Of a DNA stretch of 64,000 nt, positions 7,391-17,682 are shown piece by piece. Under the pieces are notes generated by a model. That model was given only the letters and a program-made list of their open reading frames with translations, had not been told where the DNA came from and did not search any database. This DNA is from Stappia sp. WLB 29 (lineage in GTDB: Bacteria > Pseudomonadota > Alphaproteobacteria > Rhizobiales > Stappiaceae), in NCBI RefSeq assembly GCF_023507705.1, contig NZ_JALBGD010000003.1, positions 62,001 to 126,000 of the forward strand. The letters run 5' to 3'. Position numbers and translations under genes: made by a program. Position 1 is the stretch's first letter. Each line of letters starts with the position of its first letter.

Positions 7391-8680
7391 TTATTTTACA
7401 GGCGCGTAAGCCGCCGGATCGACCGTTTCCGGCCGTCCCTCGAGCGACAGGCGCGTGATCGCCGGATCGCTCTGCGCGATCACCTTGCCGCGGCGCACGA
7501 CGGCCAGGCGGCGGGCCCGCAGCCGGATCGCCTCGATCGTGTCGGCCGCCTGCAGCAGCACGAAATCGGCGTTGCAGCCGGGCGCGATACCGTAGCCCTG
7601 CAGCCCCAGCGCGCGCGCCGGATGGGTCGTAACGCATTCGAAAGCATAGCGTATTTCGTCGCGGCTCATCATCTGCGCGACGTGCAGCCCCATCGATGCG
7701 ACCTCCAGCATGTCGCCCGATCCCATCGAGTACCAGGGGTCCATGACGCAGTCGTGGCCGAAGGAAACATTGATGCCGTGCTTGCGCATTTCCGGCACGC
7801 GGGTCTGGCCCCGGCGCTTCGGATAGGTGTCGTGGCGGCCCTGAAGCGTGATGTTTATCAAGGGGTTGGCGATGACATGCACCTGCGCCTCGGCGATCAG
7901 CGGCAGGAGCTTGGAGACGTAATAATTGTCCATCGAATGCATCGAGGTGAGGTGCGAGCCGGCGACCCGGCCGTTGAGGCCGAGGCGCTGCGTCTCGCAG
8001 GCCAGCGTCTCGATGTGGCGCGACATCGGGTCGTCGCTCTCGTCGCAATGCATGTCGACCATCAGCCCGCGCGCGGCGGCGAGCTCGCACAGCGCCCGCA
8101 CCGAGCGTGCACCGTCGTCCATCGTCCGCTCGAAATGCGGGATGCCGCCGACCACGTCGACGCCCATGTCGAGCGCGCGGATAAGATTGCGCTCGGCCTG
8201 GGGCGAGCGATAGAGCCCGTCCTGCGGGAAGGCGACGAGCTGCAGGTCGATATAGGGCGCGACCCTCTCGCGCACCTCTAGCAGCGCCTCGACGCCGGTC
8301 AGCCGGTCGTCGCAGACGTCGACATGGGTGCGGATCGCCAAAAGCCCTTGCGAAACAGCAAGATCGCAGTAACGCAGCGCCCGCTCGACCACCGCCTCGA
8401 CGGTGAGCAGCGGCTTCAACTCGCCCCACAGGGCGATGCCTTCCAGCAAGGTGCCGCTCTCGTTCATCCGCGGCAGGCCGAGCGACAGCGTCGCGTCCAT
8501 GTGGAAATGGCTGTCGACGAAGGGCGGGGATACCAGCCGGCCGCCGGCCTCGATCACACGGGCCGCCTCGCCCGAAATGCCGGGCTCGACGGCGACGATG
8601 CGGCCGTCCCGGCAGGCGATGTCGATGTGCGCGCGCCCGTCGGGCAGCTTGGCGTTCTTGACGAGAAGATCGAAGGACAT
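7391..8680 (-). CDS. codA: Cytosine deaminase-type amidohydrolase
   Basis: A 429-residue metal-dependent amidohydrolase closely resembling CodA, which deaminates cytosine to uracil. Metal and catalytic motifs are DSHFHMD near the N-terminus, HCDESDD in the middle and FGHDCVMDPWY in the C-terminal half, the last also seen in CodA. N-isopropylammelide or creatinine-type deaminases of the same subgroup cannot be excluded. No cytosine permease gene is adjacent. It lies 87 bp downstream of pobA on the same strand. The start is the ATG at 8680. Confidence 0.82.
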   Translation of the reverse strand: MSFDLLVKNAKLPDGRAHIDIACRDGRIVAVEPGISGEAARVIEAGGRLVSPPFVDSHFHMDATLSLGLPRMNESGTLLEGIALWGELKPLLTVEAVVERALRYCDLAVSQGLLAIRTHVDVCDDRLTGVEALLEVRERVAPYIDLQLVAFPQDGLYRSPQAERNLIRALDMGVDVVGGIPHFERTMDDGARSVRALCELAAARGLMVDMHCDESDDPMSRHIETLACETQRLGLNGRVAGSHLTSMHSMDNYYVSKLLPLIAEAQVHVIANPLINITLQGRHDTYPKRRGQTRVPEMRKHGINVSFGHDCVMDPWYSMGSGDMLEVASMGLHVAQMMSRDEIRYAFECVTTHPARALGLQGYGIAPGCNADFVLLQAADTIEAIRLRARRLAVVRRGKVIAQSDPAITRLSLEGRPETVDPAAYAPVK

Positions 8681-8767
8681 GGGCGGCTTTTTCCGGAATC
8701 AGCACAAGGCTCGGGGCGGGTTCGCCGCAGTTTCGGCCTCCAGCGCTCCGGTTTCAAGCGCGCCCGC

Positions 8768-10968
<2,201 letters not shown>

Positions 10969-10977
10969 GGCCGCCGC

Positions 10978-12468
10978 TCACAGCGCGGCTTCCAGCCGCT
11001 CGACCAAGCGGCGCAGCACCTCGACGCGGGCGAAGCGCTTGTCTTCGGCAGCGACCAGATGCCAGGGCGCGAAACTGGTCGAGGTCCGATCGATCATGTC
11101 TCCGGCCGCCTCGGCGTACTGGTCCCATTTCAGCCGGTTGCGCCAGTCCTCGTCGGTGATCTTGAACTGCTTGTAGGGCGTCTCCTCGCGCTCCTTGAAG
11201 CGGGCGAGTTGCTCCTGTCGGCTGATCGCCAGCCAAACCTTGACGACGATGGCGCCGGCATCGGTAAGCCCGGCCTCGAACTCGTTGATTTCATTGTAGG
11301 CGCGCGACCACTCGGCCTCGCTGCAGAAGCCCTCGACCCGTTCCACCAGCACCCGTCCGTACCAGGACCGGTCGAAGACCGCCGAGTGTCCGCGCCGGGG
11401 CAGCCGGTTCCAGAACCGCCATAGCCAGGGATGGGCGTGCTCCTCCTCGCTCGGGGCGGCGATGCGGTGGACGCGGTAGCGGCGCGGATCGAGCGGGCGA
11501 ATCACCCGGCGGATGGCACCGCCCTTGCCGGCAGCGTCGTTGCCCTCGAAGGCGAGGACGAGCGAGCGGCCGCGGAACGCCTTGCGGTCGACGAGGCGGG
11601 CAAGCTCGCCCTGCAGCCGGTCGAGCTCCGTGCGGTAGCGGTGTTTCGACAGGCGGGCACCGAGATCCACGGCCTCGACGGCGCTGCGCCGCTCGATGCC
11701 GGCGACCACGGCCGGCAGCGCCAGCGGATCGGCGGGAACCGCCTCCAGCCTCCGGCGAATCGCCATCTCGACGCAGCGGCCGAGCGCAAGATCGCGGGCG
11801 CGCGCCTCGTCGCTGGGGATGACGATCCAGGGCGCGGCCGGGGAGGAGGTGGCGAGGGCAGCACGCTCGAACGCCGCCTGGGCGCCGGGTGCGTGGGCGA
11901 TATCGGCCCATTCGGCGAGAATGCGGCGGGCGCGGTCCTTGCGGCCGAGCCCTTTCAATCGGCGTTTCTGGGTTTCGGGGGTGAGCGAGAACCAGAATTT
12001 CAGCACCAGCACGTTTTCGCTGGCAAGCAGCTCCTCGAACCGGTTGATGCGGGCAAGCCGGCGCTCGAACTCGGCCTCGCCGATCTCGCCCTGAACGAAG
12101 CAGCGCAGCGGCTCGTTGTACCAGGAGGAGACGACGACGGAAGTCTCGCCCAACGCCGGCAGGTCGCGCCAGTAGCGCCACAGGTCCGGGCGGCCGCGCT
12201 CTTCGTCGGTCTCCTCGTCATAGGCGTTGCAGGTAACGTAGCGCACGTCGAGCCATTCGTGCAGACGGGCGATGGCGTCGTTCTTGCCGGCGCCGTCGAC
12301 CCCGGCGATCACCACCAGCACGGAGAAGGGTTTCTTCTCGATCACCTCACGCTGGGCGGCCAGAAGTTCGGTACGCAGCTTCGGCTCGAGCGCGTCGAAG
12401 TCGGTGCGGGACAGGTCGAGGGGAAGGGAAGCCGACTGGAACACGGGACGCTGCTCTCCTGCTGACAT
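10978..12468 (-). CDS. pap: Tandem-domain polyphosphate kinase 2 (polyphosphate:AMP phosphotransferase)
   Basis: A 496-residue cytoplasmic enzyme made of two fused PPK2 domains. The N-terminal half has Walker A GVDGAGKND with lid region VVSSWYNEPL; the C-terminal half has Walker A GNDAAGKGG with FDRSWYGRVLVERVEGF. Two-domain PPK2s of this kind phosphorylate AMP to ADP using polyphosphate. The C-terminal domain keeps the stronger consensus, while the N-terminal one has Asn-Asp after the P-loop lysine, as expected for a structural copy. The start is the ATG at 12468 (MSAGEQRP); the longer frame upstream is Arg-rich noise. No ppk1 is adjacent. Confidence 0.9.
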   Translation of the reverse strand: MSAGEQRPVFQSASLPLDLSRTDFDALEPKLRTELLAAQREVIEKKPFSVLVVIAGVDGAGKNDAIARLHEWLDVRYVTCNAYDEETDEERGRPDLWRYWRDLPALGETSVVVSSWYNEPLRCFVQGEIGEAEFERRLARINRFEELLASENVLVLKFWFSLTPETQKRRLKGLGRKDRARRILAEWADIAHAPGAQAAFERAALATSSPAAPWIVIPSDEARARDLALGRCVEMAIRRRLEAVPADPLALPAVVAGIERRSAVEAVDLGARLSKHRYRTELDRLQGELARLVDRKAFRGRSLVLAFEGNDAAGKGGAIRRVIRPLDPRRYRVHRIAAPSEEEHAHPWLWRFWNRLPRRGHSAVFDRSWYGRVLVERVEGFCSEAEWSRAYNEINEFEAGLTDAGAIVVKVWLAISRQEQLARFKEREETPYKQFKITDEDWRNRLKWDQYAEAAGDMIDRTSTSFAPWHLVAAEDKRFARVEVLRRLVERLEAAL

Positions 12469-12749
12469 GCGGCCGGCGCGCGGTGCGCGGACGGGATCCA
12501 AGGTGCCGTGCGTGCCGCCGCGATGCAATGGCCGGGGGCATGAACGGGCCCTGCCCGGAGCGACGGGGCGCCACATATAGTCGCACGGGCAGCGCCTGTC
12601 ATATGCCCTGCGCCAAGACGCGGAGCGGAACGGGAAAAATGCTCCTCCCGAGGATTGGCGAAGCCGGCCGCAGGACGTACATGTAACGGGCCGCGCCGGG
12701 GATTTCCGCCCGCGCCAGCCAGGAAACAGTTCATGCCGGGCCGCGTCTC

Positions 12750-14837
12750 GTGACCGACCTTCTCAATCAGCTCGTCGCCTTCATCGGCGAAAACCCGATT
12801 CTCGCCAACGTGGTCGTGTTCACGATCGCCATGGGGGAGGCGCTGTTCATCATCGGGATGTTCGTGCCCTCGACCGTGGTGCTGGTGGGCGCGGGAACGC
12901 TGGTCGGTCTCGGCAAGCTCGATCCCTGGCCGATCCTGTTCTGGACGACGATGGGCGCCATTGCGGGCGATGCGATCTCGTACTGGGTCGGGCATGTCTA
13001 CAAGGACCAGATCAAGTCGGTCTGGCCATTCAACCGCTACCGGACGCTGGTGGAGCGGGGCGAAGCCTATTTCCTGCTGCATGGCGGCAAGAGCGTGTTC
13101 ATCGGCCGCTTCGTGCCGGGCGTGAAGGCCATCGTGCCGGGGATTGCCGGCATGGTCGGCATGCCGGTCGGCCGCTTCACCTTCATCAACGTCACTTCGG
13201 CGATCGTCTGGGCCATCGTGCATCTGGGTCCCGGCGTCATCGCCGGCACCGCCTTCAGCGCGCTGGGCGAAATCAGCGGCAGGCTGGCCACGGTGCTCGG
13301 CGTGCTCCTGGTGCTGCTCTTCGTCGCCGTGATGATCGCCCGCTGGCTGATCCTGATCGTGCTGCCGCTCTATGCGGGCAGCCGGCTGAAGGTGGTCGAA
13401 TGGCTGGGTTCGCGGCCCGACCGCGTCAGCCTGTGGCTGGCGCAGATGCTGGATCCGGCGCATCCGCGCTCGGCCGGCATGATCGTCTCGGCGCTGCTGC
13501 TGATCGTCACCGTGCCGCTGTTCGCGGCGCTGGCGGCGGCGATCTCGCCCGACAACGGGCTCAACCGTGCCGATACGTCGATCCGCAACCTGTTCCAGGA
13601 CCTGCGCACGCCGGTCGGCGACGACATCATGACCTTCATCACCATGCTCGGCGACGGGGTGGTGATCGCCGCCGTCGCGGCCGTGGTAATCGTCTACCTG
13701 TTCGCCCGCAAAGCCTGGCGACGGGCCACCGGCCTGATGATCGCGATGGCCAGTGCGGCGGTTTTCGTGCCTTTTTTCAAGTCGCTGTTCCAGCGCGAGC
13801 GGCCGATCGAGATCTATACCGGGGCCGACTCGCTGTCCTTTCCCTCCGGCCACGCGACGCTGACGGCGGTGCTGTTCGGCATCATCGCTGTGTTGGTCGC
13901 CCACGACCGTTCGCCCCTGATCAAGGCCGGCGTCTTCTCGCTGGCCGTGCCGCTGATCGGCGCGGTCGCCTTCTCGCGGATCTATCTCGGCGCCCACTGG
14001 ATGAGCGACGTGGTCGGCGGCATCACCTTCGGCACGGCGATGGTCGCCACCTTCGCCTTCGTCTTCGGCTCGGTGCACAACGAGAAGATCGGCCGTTGGT
14101 CCCTGGCGGCCCTGACGGTGGTGACGCTGGCGGTCGTCGGCGGCATTCACGTGTCGCGCGACTTCGACCGGGCGCGGGACATGTACCGCCCGACCAAGCC
14201 GGTGGAGACGCTGACGAGCCAGGAATGGCTGTCCGGCGGCTGGGAAAAGGTGCCCGCGCACCGGATCGAACTCAGCGGCGAACGCGAGGAACCGCTGATC
14301 CTGCAATGGAGCGGCGACCCGCAGGCATTGGCTGAAGCGCTGGCGCAGGACGGCTATCGGCCGGCGCCGGGCTGGTCGCTCACCACCTTTGCCGGCTTCC
14401 TTACCGGGCAGACCGCACCGGAAGATCTGCCCGCGCTGCCGCGCATCCAGAACGGACGCGGCGCCGATCTGGTCCTGGTGCGGCGGGACGAGGACGAGGC
14501 CATCGGCGCGGACGGAAGCACGGATGGGGGACGCTGGGTGTTGCGGCTGTGGCAGACGCGCTTCGAGATCGTGACGCAGACCGGCGAACGGCTGCCGCTG
14601 CGCGTCGGTTCGCTGATCCACGAGCGCATCCTGCGCCCGCTTAACGAGCTGTCGGCGCCGCGCGCGGACCGCGACCTGCCGCAGGCGGACGAGAACCCGC
14701 TGAACGGGCTGCCGGGAGTGGTGCTGAAAATGCGAAGCGACGGGTCGACGGTGGCGTTAGGCGGCGAAGCCGTGGACCTGCTGCGCCCCGATCAGGCGCC
14801 GTCGGCGCCCTCGGAGCCGGCATCGGCCCCGCAATAG
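12750..14837 (+). CDS. DedA-PAP2-LssY multidomain membrane protein
   Basis: A 695-residue membrane protein joining three modules. Residues 1-200 form a DedA/SNARE-associated domain (MGEALFIIGMFVPSTVVL, FIGRFVPGVKAIVPGIAG), of the lipid flippase type. Residues 220-460 form a PAP2 phosphatase with the complete three-part motif KSLFQRERP, PSGHA and SRIYLGAHWMSD. The C-terminal 230 residues match the LssY domain. It probably recycles and dephosphorylates undecaprenyl-phosphate or another polyprenyl or phospholipid. The start is a GTG at 12750, because the nearby ATG at 12733 runs into a stop. The 3' end overlaps the convergent arsR-type gene by 46 bp. Confidence 0.88.
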   Translation: MTDLLNQLVAFIGENPILANVVVFTIAMGEALFIIGMFVPSTVVLVGAGTLVGLGKLDPWPILFWTTMGAIAGDAISYWVGHVYKDQIKSVWPFNRYRTLVERGEAYFLLHGGKSVFIGRFVPGVKAIVPGIAGMVGMPVGRFTFINVTSAIVWAIVHLGPGVIAGTAFSALGEISGRLATVLGVLLVLLFVAVMIARWLILIVLPLYAGSRLKVVEWLGSRPDRVSLWLAQMLDPAHPRSAGMIVSALLLIVTVPLFAALAAAISPDNGLNRADTSIRNLFQDLRTPVGDDIMTFITMLGDGVVIAAVAAVVIVYLFARKAWRRATGLMIAMASAAVFVPFFKSLFQRERPIEIYTGADSLSFPSGHATLTAVLFGIIAVLVAHDRSPLIKAGVFSLAVPLIGAVAFSRIYLGAHWMSDVVGGITFGTAMVATFAFVFGSVHNEKIGRWSLAALTVVTLAVVGGIHVSRDFDRARDMYRPTKPVETLTSQEWLSGGWEKVPAHRIELSGEREEPLILQWSGDPQALAEALAQDGYRPAPGWSLTTFAGFLTGQTAPEDLPALPRIQNGRGADLVLVRRDEDEAIGADGSTDGGRWVLRLWQTRFEIVTQTGERLPLRVGSLIHERILRPLNELSAPRADRDLPQADENPLNGLPGVVLKMRSDGSTVALGGEAVDLLRPDQAPSAPSEPASAPQ

Positions 14838-15154
14838 ATGCCGTAGAGCGTCTCGAGAACGGCAAGCACTTCCGTGCCGGCCAGACTGTAATAGACCGTC
14901 TGGCCCTCGCGCCGGGCCTCGACCAGGCCCTGGACCCGCATTTTCGCAAGGTGCTGGGACAGGGCCGATTGGCTGAGGCCGACCCGTTCGGCCAGTGCGC
15001 CGACGCAGTGTTCGCCGCGTACGAGGTGGCACAGCACCAGCAGACGGCGACTGTTGGCCATCGACGCGAGCAGAGCGGCGGCCTCATCGGCCTTATTTTC
15101 CATATCTTGAATATTCATGTTTTCTAATTTATATGGCTCACATATATTTTCCAT
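14792..15154 (-). CDS. bigR: ArsR-family repressor, BigR-like
   Basis: A winged-helix regulator of about 110-120 residues: LLVLCHLVRGEHCVGALAER, then the recognition helix GLSQSALSQHLAKMR and wing GLVEARREGQTVYYSL. Two cysteines (CHL and EHC) sit where BigR/SqrR-type sensors form a disulfide or tetrasulfide in response to reactive sulfur. The divergent operon (YeeE/YedE permeases, persulfide dioxygenase, DUF442 protein) is the known BigR target set. Three in-frame ATGs (15154, 15118, 15103) are possible; none has a strong ribosome-binding site, and the one at 15118 would leave the AT-rich operator mostly non-coding. Confidence 0.85.
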   Translation of the reverse strand: MENICEPYKLENMNIQDMENKADEAAALLASMANSRRLLVLCHLVRGEHCVGALAERVGLSQSALSQHLAKMRVQGLVEARREGQTVYYSLAGTEVLAVLETLYGIYCGADAGSEGADGA

Positions 15155-15155
15155 T
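15100..15155. promoter_or_regulatory. AT-rich BigR-type operator region
   Basis: A sharp AT-rich island in GC-rich surroundings, with the perfect palindrome TGAATATTCA at 15108-15117 and a second dyad TATATG-GCTCA-CATATA at about 15130-15146. BigR repressors are known to bind AT-rich palindromic sites overlapping the promoter. The exact site cannot be fixed by eye, and part of it lies inside the longest reading of the repressor gene. Confidence 0.55.
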
Positions 15156-15268
15156 CGAGGAAGCCCTTATGGGTCAGCGAGTCGCAACTGTGCCAAAGTG
15201 CCATTGACAGAAGCCGCGATTCATAGCCTCGGAAAATCCCGAAAATCACCGTTTGGCGAGATGTCGAC

Positions 15269-15712
15269 ATGAGCGAGTTCACTCCCCTTACTTCAGCCCT
15301 GGGCGGCATGCTGATCGGCCTCGCGGCGGTGCTGACCATGGCGCTTCTGGGGCGGATTGCAGGTATCAGCGGCATGATCGGCGGCCTGCTGCCGCCCTAT
15401 GCGGGCGGCGCGACCGCGGCCGGCGAAAGAGGGTGGCGCTTGGCATTTCTTGCAGGCATGATCGCCTCGCCGCTGGTGCTCCTGGCCGCGACGGGCAGCC
15501 TGCCCGAGATCGAAGTGCCCGTCTCCCTGCCGATGCTGGTAGCCGGTGGCCTGATCGCCGGCGTCGGCGTGTCCTATGCCAACGGCTGCCCGTCCGGCCA
15601 CGGCGTATGCGGCATGGCGCGGTTTTCGGTACGCTCGATCGCCGCCACGCTGACCTTCATGGCGACCACAGCCGCCACCGTCTTTCTCGTCCGCCACGTC
15701 CTTGGAGCCTGA
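15269..15712 (+). CDS. YeeE/YedE-family half permease (sulfur compound transport)
   Basis: A 147-residue inner-membrane protein with four or so hydrophobic segments. The conserved cysteine-containing motif [17 protein letters not shown] is characteristic of YeeE/YedE (TsuA-like) thiosulfate/sulfur carriers. In this family the function can be split over two small proteins, and the partner follows 3 bp downstream. First gene of the operon divergent from the BigR-like repressor, so probably induced by sulfide or polysulfide. The start ATG at 15269 follows GGCGAGATGTCGAC, a modest ribosome-binding site. Confidence 0.85.
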   Translation: MSEFTPLTSALGGMLIGLAAVLTMALLGRIAGISGMIGGLLPPYAGGATAAGERGWRLAFLAGMIASPLVLLAATGSLPEIEVPVSLPMLVAGGLIAGVGVSYANGCPSGHGVCGMARFSVRSIAATLTFMATTAATVFLVRHVLGA

Positions 15713-15715
15713 CCG

Positions 15716-16153
15716 ATGATCCGCATCGCTTCCGCCTTTCTCATCGGCCTCCTGTTCGGCGCCGGGCTCCTGCTGTCGGGCATGGCCAACCCGGCCAAGG
15801 TCCTGAACTTCTTCGACTTCGCCGGCAGCTGGGATCCCTCGCTCGCCTTCGTCATGGGCGGTGCGCTGCTGGTCGCGGCGATCGGTTACCGGCTGGTGCT
15901 GGCCCGTCCGGCACCGGCATTGGCGACGAGCTTCTCGCTGCCGGCCCGCACCGCCCTCGACGGCCGGCTCATCGGCGGTTCCGCGCTGTTCGGCATCGGC
16001 TGGGGCATCGCCGGCTTCTGCCCGGGCGGCGTGGTGCCGGCGCTCGGCCTCGGCCGGATCGAACCGCTGGCTTTCGCCGGCGCGCTGACAGCGGCGATCG
16101 CCGCGGTGCGCCTTCTCGAGGCCCGGCGCGCCCAACGACCGCAGGCAGCCTGA
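15716..16153 (+). CDS. YeeE/YedE-family half permease, second subunit (DUF6691-like)
   Basis: A 145-residue membrane protein with four hydrophobic segments; conserved [13 protein letters not shown] near the N-terminus and [17 protein letters not shown], the cysteine signature matching that of its partner. It starts 3 bp after the previous stop, so the two form a translationally coupled two-component sulfur permease. Direction and exact substrate (thiosulfate, persulfide or sulfide species) are not readable from sequence. Confidence 0.84.
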   Translation: MIRIASAFLIGLLFGAGLLLSGMANPAKVLNFFDFAGSWDPSLAFVMGGALLVAAIGYRLVLARPAPALATSFSLPARTALDGRLIGGSALFGIGWGIAGFCPGGVVPALGLGRIEPLAFAGALTAAIAAVRLLEARRAQRPQAA

Positions 16154-16208
16154 CACGGCTTCCCGCATAGTCTCTCAACCGATATCGAGACCGATGGAGC
16201 ATCCCACG

Positions 16209-17102
16209 ATGACCGAGACGACCTATCCTCTCGACCCGGCGACCCGGCCCGAGGTCACCGCCTTCTTCGACCCCAAGACCAACACGATCTCCTATGTGGT
16301 CCAGGATCCGGGATCCAAGGCCTGCGCCGTCGTCGACAGCGTGATGGACATCGACTACGCCGCCGGCCGCATTTCCTACGAGTCCGCCGACCGGATCATC
16401 GACTTCGTCCGCGAGAACGGGCTGACGGTCGACTGGCTGATCGAGACCCATGTCCATGCCGACCACCTGTCGGGCGCGCCCTACATCCAGGAGAAACTCG
16501 GCGGGCGCATCGGCATCGGCGAGAACATCAGGACCGTGCAGGACACGTTCGGAAAGGTGTTCAACGAGGGCACCGAATTCCAGCGCGACGGCTCGCAGTT
16601 CGACCACCTGTTCCGCGACGGCGACACCTATACGGTCGGCGGCATGGCCTGCTTCGCCATGCACACGCCCGGCCATACCCCAGCCTGCATGACCCATGTG
16701 ATGGGCAATGCAGCCTTCGTCGGCGACACGCTGTTCATGCCCGACGGCGGCACAGCCCGGGCCGACTTTCCCGGGGGCGATGCGCACGAGCTCTACCATT
16801 CGATCCGCAAGGTGCTGTCGCTGCCTGAGGAAACGCGCCTGTTCATGTGCCACGACTACGGCCCGAACGGCCGCGAGATCCGCTGGGAAACCACGGTGGG
16901 CGAGGAGCGCAAGCACAACATCCATGTGCGCGACGGCGTCACGGAGGAAGAATTCGTGGCGATGCGCCAGGCGCGCGATGCCACCCTCGACATGCCGAAA
17001 TTGATCATTCCCTCGATACAGGTCAACATGCGCGCCGGCAAACTGCCGCCGAAGGATGACAGCGGCCGGACCTTCCTCAAGGTGCCGGTCAACGGATTGT
17101 AA
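16209..17102 (+). CDS. blh: Persulfide dioxygenase-like metallo-beta-lactamase-fold protein (Blh/ETHE1 type)
   Basis: A 297-residue enzyme. ETHVHADHL is the metal-binding HxHxDH, and MHTPGHTPACMTHV and FVGDTLF supply the other ligands; RLFMCHDY carries the last His. Proteins of this group oxidise glutathione persulfide to sulfite using a single non-haem iron. In BigR operons the homologue (Blh) limits sulfide toxicity. The start is the ATG at 16209, with GGAG nine bases ahead; the upstream ATG at 16194 has a poorer site. In some bacteria Blh is fused to a DUF442 domain; here that domain is the next gene. Confidence 0.9.
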   Translation: MTETTYPLDPATRPEVTAFFDPKTNTISYVVQDPGSKACAVVDSVMDIDYAAGRISYESADRIIDFVRENGLTVDWLIETHVHADHLSGAPYIQEKLGGRIGIGENIRTVQDTFGKVFNEGTEFQRDGSQFDHLFRDGDTYTVGGMACFAMHTPGHTPACMTHVMGNAAFVGDTLFMPDGGTARADFPGGDAHELYHSIRKVLSLPEETRLFMCHDYGPNGREIRWETTVGEERKHNIHVRDGVTEEEFVAMRQARDATLDMPKLIIPSIQVNMRAGKLPPKDDSGRTFLKVPVNGL

Positions 17103-17113
17103 GGACAGGAAGA

Positions 17114-17554
17114 ATGCAGAGCGCCCGGGTCGACGACACCCTCACCGTTTCGTTCCAGATCCAGCCGGAGGATGTCGCGGCGATCCGCGACGCGGGCTTT
17201 GTCGCGATCGTCAACAACCGCCCCGACGGCGAGGCTCCCGACCAGCCGGCCGGCGCGGAGATCGCCCGCGCCGCCGCCGAGGCCGGCCTTGCCTATACCG
17301 CCCTGCCGGTGACGGGCCGCGAAGGCATCACGCCCGACACGATCCGCGGCTTCCATGAGGCGCTGGAGACGGCCGGCGGTCCGGTCTTCGCCTTCTGCCG
17401 CACCGGCACGCGCTCGATCAATCTGTGGGCTCTCTCCCAGGCGGGCGACCGCGACCCGGCCGAACTGGTGCGCATGGCGGCGGACGCCGGCTACGACCTG
17501 TCCGGCCTTGCCCCGGCGCTGCGCCAGATCGCCGATCACGGCCTTCCCGGCTGA
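17114..17554 (+). CDS. DUF442 / TIGR01244-type sulfurtransferase-phosphatase domain protein
   Basis: A 146-residue protein with a protein-tyrosine-phosphatase-like fold. The active-site loop FCRTGTRSINLW has the Cx5R pattern, and an earlier FVAIVNNRPDGEAPDQP is typical of the family. Located 11 bp after the persulfide dioxygenase; in other genomes the two are one polypeptide, which supports a joint role in persulfide or thiosulfate handling. A rhodanese-like sulfur transfer through the Cys is likely but not proven for this family. Confidence 0.85.
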   Translation: MQSARVDDTLTVSFQIQPEDVAAIRDAGFVAIVNNRPDGEAPDQPAGAEIARAAAEAGLAYTALPVTGREGITPDTIRGFHEALETAGGPVFAFCRTGTRSINLWALSQAGDRDPAELVRMAADAGYDLSGLAPALRQIADHGLPG

Positions 17555-17682
17555 AATGTCGGCCGGCCGCAAGGCCAGCCGGATGCACGCCTTCCGCCCC
17601 CTATCCAGCGGGGTCTCTCGGTTGCGCCGCCCGCCAGCGGGCGGCGCGCTTTCCTTTTGCGACACGCGGTTCCGGCTTCGAC

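Noticed and set aside
7383-7400. AAATCTTATTTTACA resembles half of the pca-type promoter block
   Set aside because: It lies at the codA stop codon, lacks the GTTATACAAA half at the right distance, and is best explained by chance.
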